Part shown: positions 62,016 to 64,000 of the stretch, in pieces
How positions within the stretch are numbered: position 1 is the first letter of the stretch
How the letters are laid out: each line of letters starts with the position of its first letter
Assembly (NCBI GenBank): GCA_026705765.1
Contig: JAPPAB010000029.1
Span: 1-64,000 of the forward strand
DNA: 64,000 bases
Reading direction: 5' to 3'
DNA from: Gemmatimonadota bacterium
GTDB taxonomy: Bacteria; Latescibacterota; UBA2968
Made by a program: the position numbers and the translations under genes
Notes under the pieces: generated by a model
Told to the model about the DNA's origin: nothing
Database searches by the model: none
What the model saw: the letters and a program-made list of their open reading frames with translations, nothing else

Positions 62016-63383
62016 ATGGGAAAAGAATTTGACATCACCCCTGTCAACGTACCAAAAGTCGATACAAAATATCGCCGCATCGTGACCCCTGTGCCCCATC
62101 CAGACTCGGTAGCAACTTTGGAAACCCTGCACCGGGTAGAACCCATCTCCATGCGCGGACAACCGCCCATTGTATGGGACCGCGCAGAAGACTGTCAGGT
62201 CTATGACAAATACGGCAACATGTGGCTCGACTGGAGTTCGGGCGTACTTGTCACCAATGCCGGGCACGGCATGCCCGAAGTGCGGCGTGCAATCGTAGAT
62301 CAGGTAGGCACCGGACTATTGCACAACTACGTATTCCCGAGCGAAGAACGGGCGCAACTCGTCGAATTTCTGATCGAACTGGCACCAGAAGGGTTAGACA
62401 AAGCATTTCTACTAACAACCGGATCTGAAAGCACAGAAAACGCCTTAAAACTCGCGCGAACATACGGCATTACAACCGGAGGAAAAAAGAAAATCGGCTT
62501 TGTGGGATTTGAACGCGGATTTCACGGACGCACAATGGGCGCACAGCAAGTCGGCGGCATGCCCGGGCAAAAAGACTGGATCGGCAACGAAGACCCCGCC
62601 ATCGTACAGGTCCCCTTTCCCGACGGGTATTGGACGGAAAACGTAGATTTTGATTTCTTCTGCTCTACACTCAAAGACAAAGGACTAAATGCAAACGACG
62701 TATGCGGCGTCATGCTCGAAACATATCAGGGCGTGGGACCTGACTTCGCGCCCGTAGCATACGTACAGGCACTATCTGAATGGTGCAAAGCACACAATGC
62801 CCTCTTAATCTTTGACGAAGTACAGGCGGGATTTGGTCGCACCGGTAAAATGTGGGGATTTGAGCACTACGGCGTAACACCCGACCTCATCTGCTTTGGC
62901 AAAGGCGTAAGCAGTTCCTTGCCCCTATCGGGCGTAATCGGCAGAACCGAAGTCATGGACTTATACCCCCCCGGATCAATGACAAGCACCCACACGGGCA
63001 ACCCCGTCTGTTGTGCAGCGGCACTCGCCAGCCTGCAAAAAATCGTAAATGACGACTTAACCGGCAATGCAGCGCGACTCGAACCCGTATTGATGAACGG
63101 AATCAAAAAAATCCAGACCGCGCATCCCGACGTGGTCGGACATGTAACCTGCAAAGGACTCGTAGGCGGTGTACAAATGGTAAAACCCGGACAAAAAGAA
63201 CCCGACCCGGACCTGGCGCACGAAATTGTACTGCGATGTTTTCACAAAGGATTGCTATTCTTTGCCCCTGTGGGCGCGTGGGGACAAACCGTAAAAATCT
63301 CTCCGCCCTTGACCATTGAACAAGACGCGCTCGAAGATGGCTTACAGGTACTCGCTGAAGTTGTGAATGATATACAAAGGTAA
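62016..63383 (+). CDS. class-III aminotransferase (4-aminobutyrate aminotransferase-like)
   Basis: 455 residues from ATG 62016. PLP-enzyme pattern: TTGSESTENALKLARTYG, GFERGFHGRTMGAQQVGG, D267 in LLIFDEVQAGFGRTGKMWG and PLP lysine K296 in ICFGKGVSSSLPLSG. It probably moves an amino group from an omega-amino acid or alpha,omega-diamine to 2-oxoglutarate or pyruvate. It follows the Gfo/Idh gene after 59 bp and precedes chrA by 5 bp. Confidence 0.9.
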   Translation: MGKEFDITPVNVPKVDTKYRRIVTPVPHPDSVATLETLHRVEPISMRGQPPIVWDRAEDCQVYDKYGNMWLDWSSGVLVTNAGHGMPEVRRAIVDQVGTGLLHNYVFPSEERAQLVEFLIELAPEGLDKAFLLTTGSESTENALKLARTYGITTGGKKKIGFVGFERGFHGRTMGAQQVGGMPGQKDWIGNEDPAIVQVPFPDGYWTENVDFDFFCSTLKDKGLNANDVCGVMLETYQGVGPDFAPVAYVQALSEWCKAHNALLIFDEVQAGFGRTGKMWGFEHYGVTPDLICFGKGVSSSLPLSGVIGRTEVMDLYPPGSMTSTHTGNPVCCAAALASLQKIVNDDLTGNAARLEPVLMNGIKKIQTAHPDVVGHVTCKGLVGGVQMVKPGQKEPDPDLAHEIVLRCFHKGLLFFAPVGAWGQTVKISPPLTIEQDALEDGLQVLAEVVNDIQR

Positions 63384-63388
63384 ATTAT

Positions 63389-64000
63389 ATGGAAAACAAA
63401 AGACCCGGACGACTGCGCGAAGTAGCGGCATTATTCTTCAAACTCGGCGTCATAGGATTTGGTGGACCCGCAGCGCACATCGCCCTGATGGAAGACGAAG
63501 TAGTTGAAAAACGCGCCTGGCTATCGCGCGAGCGATTCTTAGACCTCGTCGGCGTAACCAGTATTATCCCCGGACCAAACTCGACTGAAATGGCGATACA
63601 CCTGGGATTCTTGCGCGGAGGCTGGCCCGGACTATTGCTGGCTGGCCTGTGTTTTATCTTTCCCGCCGTCACATTGACAACAATACTCGCCTGGGCCTAT
63701 ATGACGTATGGCGCCATCCCAGAAGTTGCCGATCTACTCTACGGCATCAAACCAGCAGTCCTCGCCGTCATCCTGGGCGCACTGTGGCGATTGGGTCAAA
63801 AAGCCGTAAAAGGCTGGCGATTGAGCTTTCTGGGCCTGGCTGTCATGCTCGTGTCCCTCACCCAATTTAGCGGCGTCCTCGCACTGATCGGCGGGGGAAT
63901 CATCGGCATGTTCTGGCTGCGCATGACGCGACCGAGAGACCGCGAACACATGGCCGTAATCGCGCCAATAGCGGGCACGGGATTGACCATGCTCGCAAGC
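63389..64000 (+). CDS. chrA: chromate transporter family protein, N-terminal part (truncated by the window)
   Basis: 204 codons from ATG 63389 (aaagg upstream) run open to the window end. The CHR-domain pattern is clear: KLGVIGFGGPAAHIALMEDEVV, LDLVGVTSIIPGPNSTEMAIH and GGWPGLLLAGLCFIFPAV. The N-terminal domain seen here has several membrane helices; whether a second CHR domain follows is not visible. Family members export chromate or are related anion transporters of unknown substrate. Confidence 0.88.
   Translation, partial: MENKRPGRLREVAALFFKLGVIGFGGPAAHIALMEDEVVEKRAWLSRERFLDLVGVTSIIPGPNSTEMAIHLGFLRGGWPGLLLAGLCFIFPAVTLTTILAWAYMTYGAIPEVADLLYGIKPAVLAVILGALWRLGQKAVKGWRLSFLGLAVMLVSLTQFSGVLALIGGGIIGMFWLRMTRPRDREHMAVIAPIAGTGLTMLAS

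Noticed and set aside
1-64000. Mobile elements, prophage or integron genes
   Set aside because: No transposase, integrase or phage structural gene was found; the single 174-bp inverted-repeat element carries no gene.

Overview
The window reads as a stretch of chromosome from an uncultured diderm bacterium. The envelope signs are an MlaE-MlaF-MlaD lipid-transport operon, several lipoprotein signals and a pitrilysin-type lipoprotein. The gene mix (cytoplasmic sulfatases, phytanoyl-CoA-type dioxygenases, Gfo/Idh/MocA dehydrogenases, TIM-barrel isomerases, LarA, neutral-ceramidase-like proteins, a DUF6785-type membrane protein, dockerin-like secreted proteins) resembles Latescibacterota/Poribacteria-like lineages. 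That placement is inference from gene content, not a phylogeny. No insertion sequence, prophage, rRNA or CRISPR array was seen.

Layout. 1-2.6 kb: the tail of an NtrC-family activator, a sigma-54-type promoter, and a secreted dockerin/cadherin/fibronectin-III protein followed by a broken dockerin remnant and tRNA-Pro(CGG). 2.6-8 kb: a signalling island with a STAS protein, a hybrid histidine kinase and a small membrane protein on the minus strand, and divergently a receiver-Hpt protein and a receiver-RsbW-type ATPase. Together these could form a phosphorelay that ends in a partner switch. 8-15 kb: M20 peptidase, hydroxyacid dehydrogenase, DUF368 flippase-like protein, lipoprotein, DUF5069-like protein, and a protein with two fused Leu/Ile/Val-type binding domains. 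15-20.5 kb: an AraC-type response regulator with Glu at its phosphorylation site, tRNA-Pro(GGG), the Mla operon and a sigma-70 factor. 20.8-27 kb: an aminotransferase, a glycoside-hydrolase-like protein, a stand-alone sigma-region-4-like protein behind an attenuator-like leader, and a secreted polysaccharide-lyase-6-like protein.

27-38.5 kb holds an apparent 11-gene minus-strand operon: amidohydrolase, Rieske ferredoxin, DUF6785 membrane protein, two PhyH-type dioxygenases, ceramidase-like protein, both aconitase-X subunits, a paired intact and degenerate amidohydrolase, and a GSA-aminomutase-like PLP enzyme. A palindromic operator candidate lies just upstream of its first gene. Divergent from it, 38.7-54.7 kb carries an inositol-catabolism-like set (Gfo/Idh, IolE-like, cupin, sulfatase, MmsA/IolA), then proA, M16 peptidase, PurO-type IMP cyclohydrolase, a flavin monooxygenase, two haloacid-dehalogenase-type HADs, a second ceramidase-like protein and a LarA racemase with all key residues. 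After convergent pckA, 56.4-64 kb carries nitrilase, sulfatase, two TIM-barrel isomerases, Gfo/Idh, a class-III aminotransferase and the start of chrA.

The parts judged most worth attention are the attenuator-like leader at 24.3-24.5 kb, whose 14-nt loop motif is repeated; the 11-gene aconitase-X/PhyH operon; and the STAS/RsbW/hybrid-kinase island. All calls come from reading the sequence, and no database search was run.
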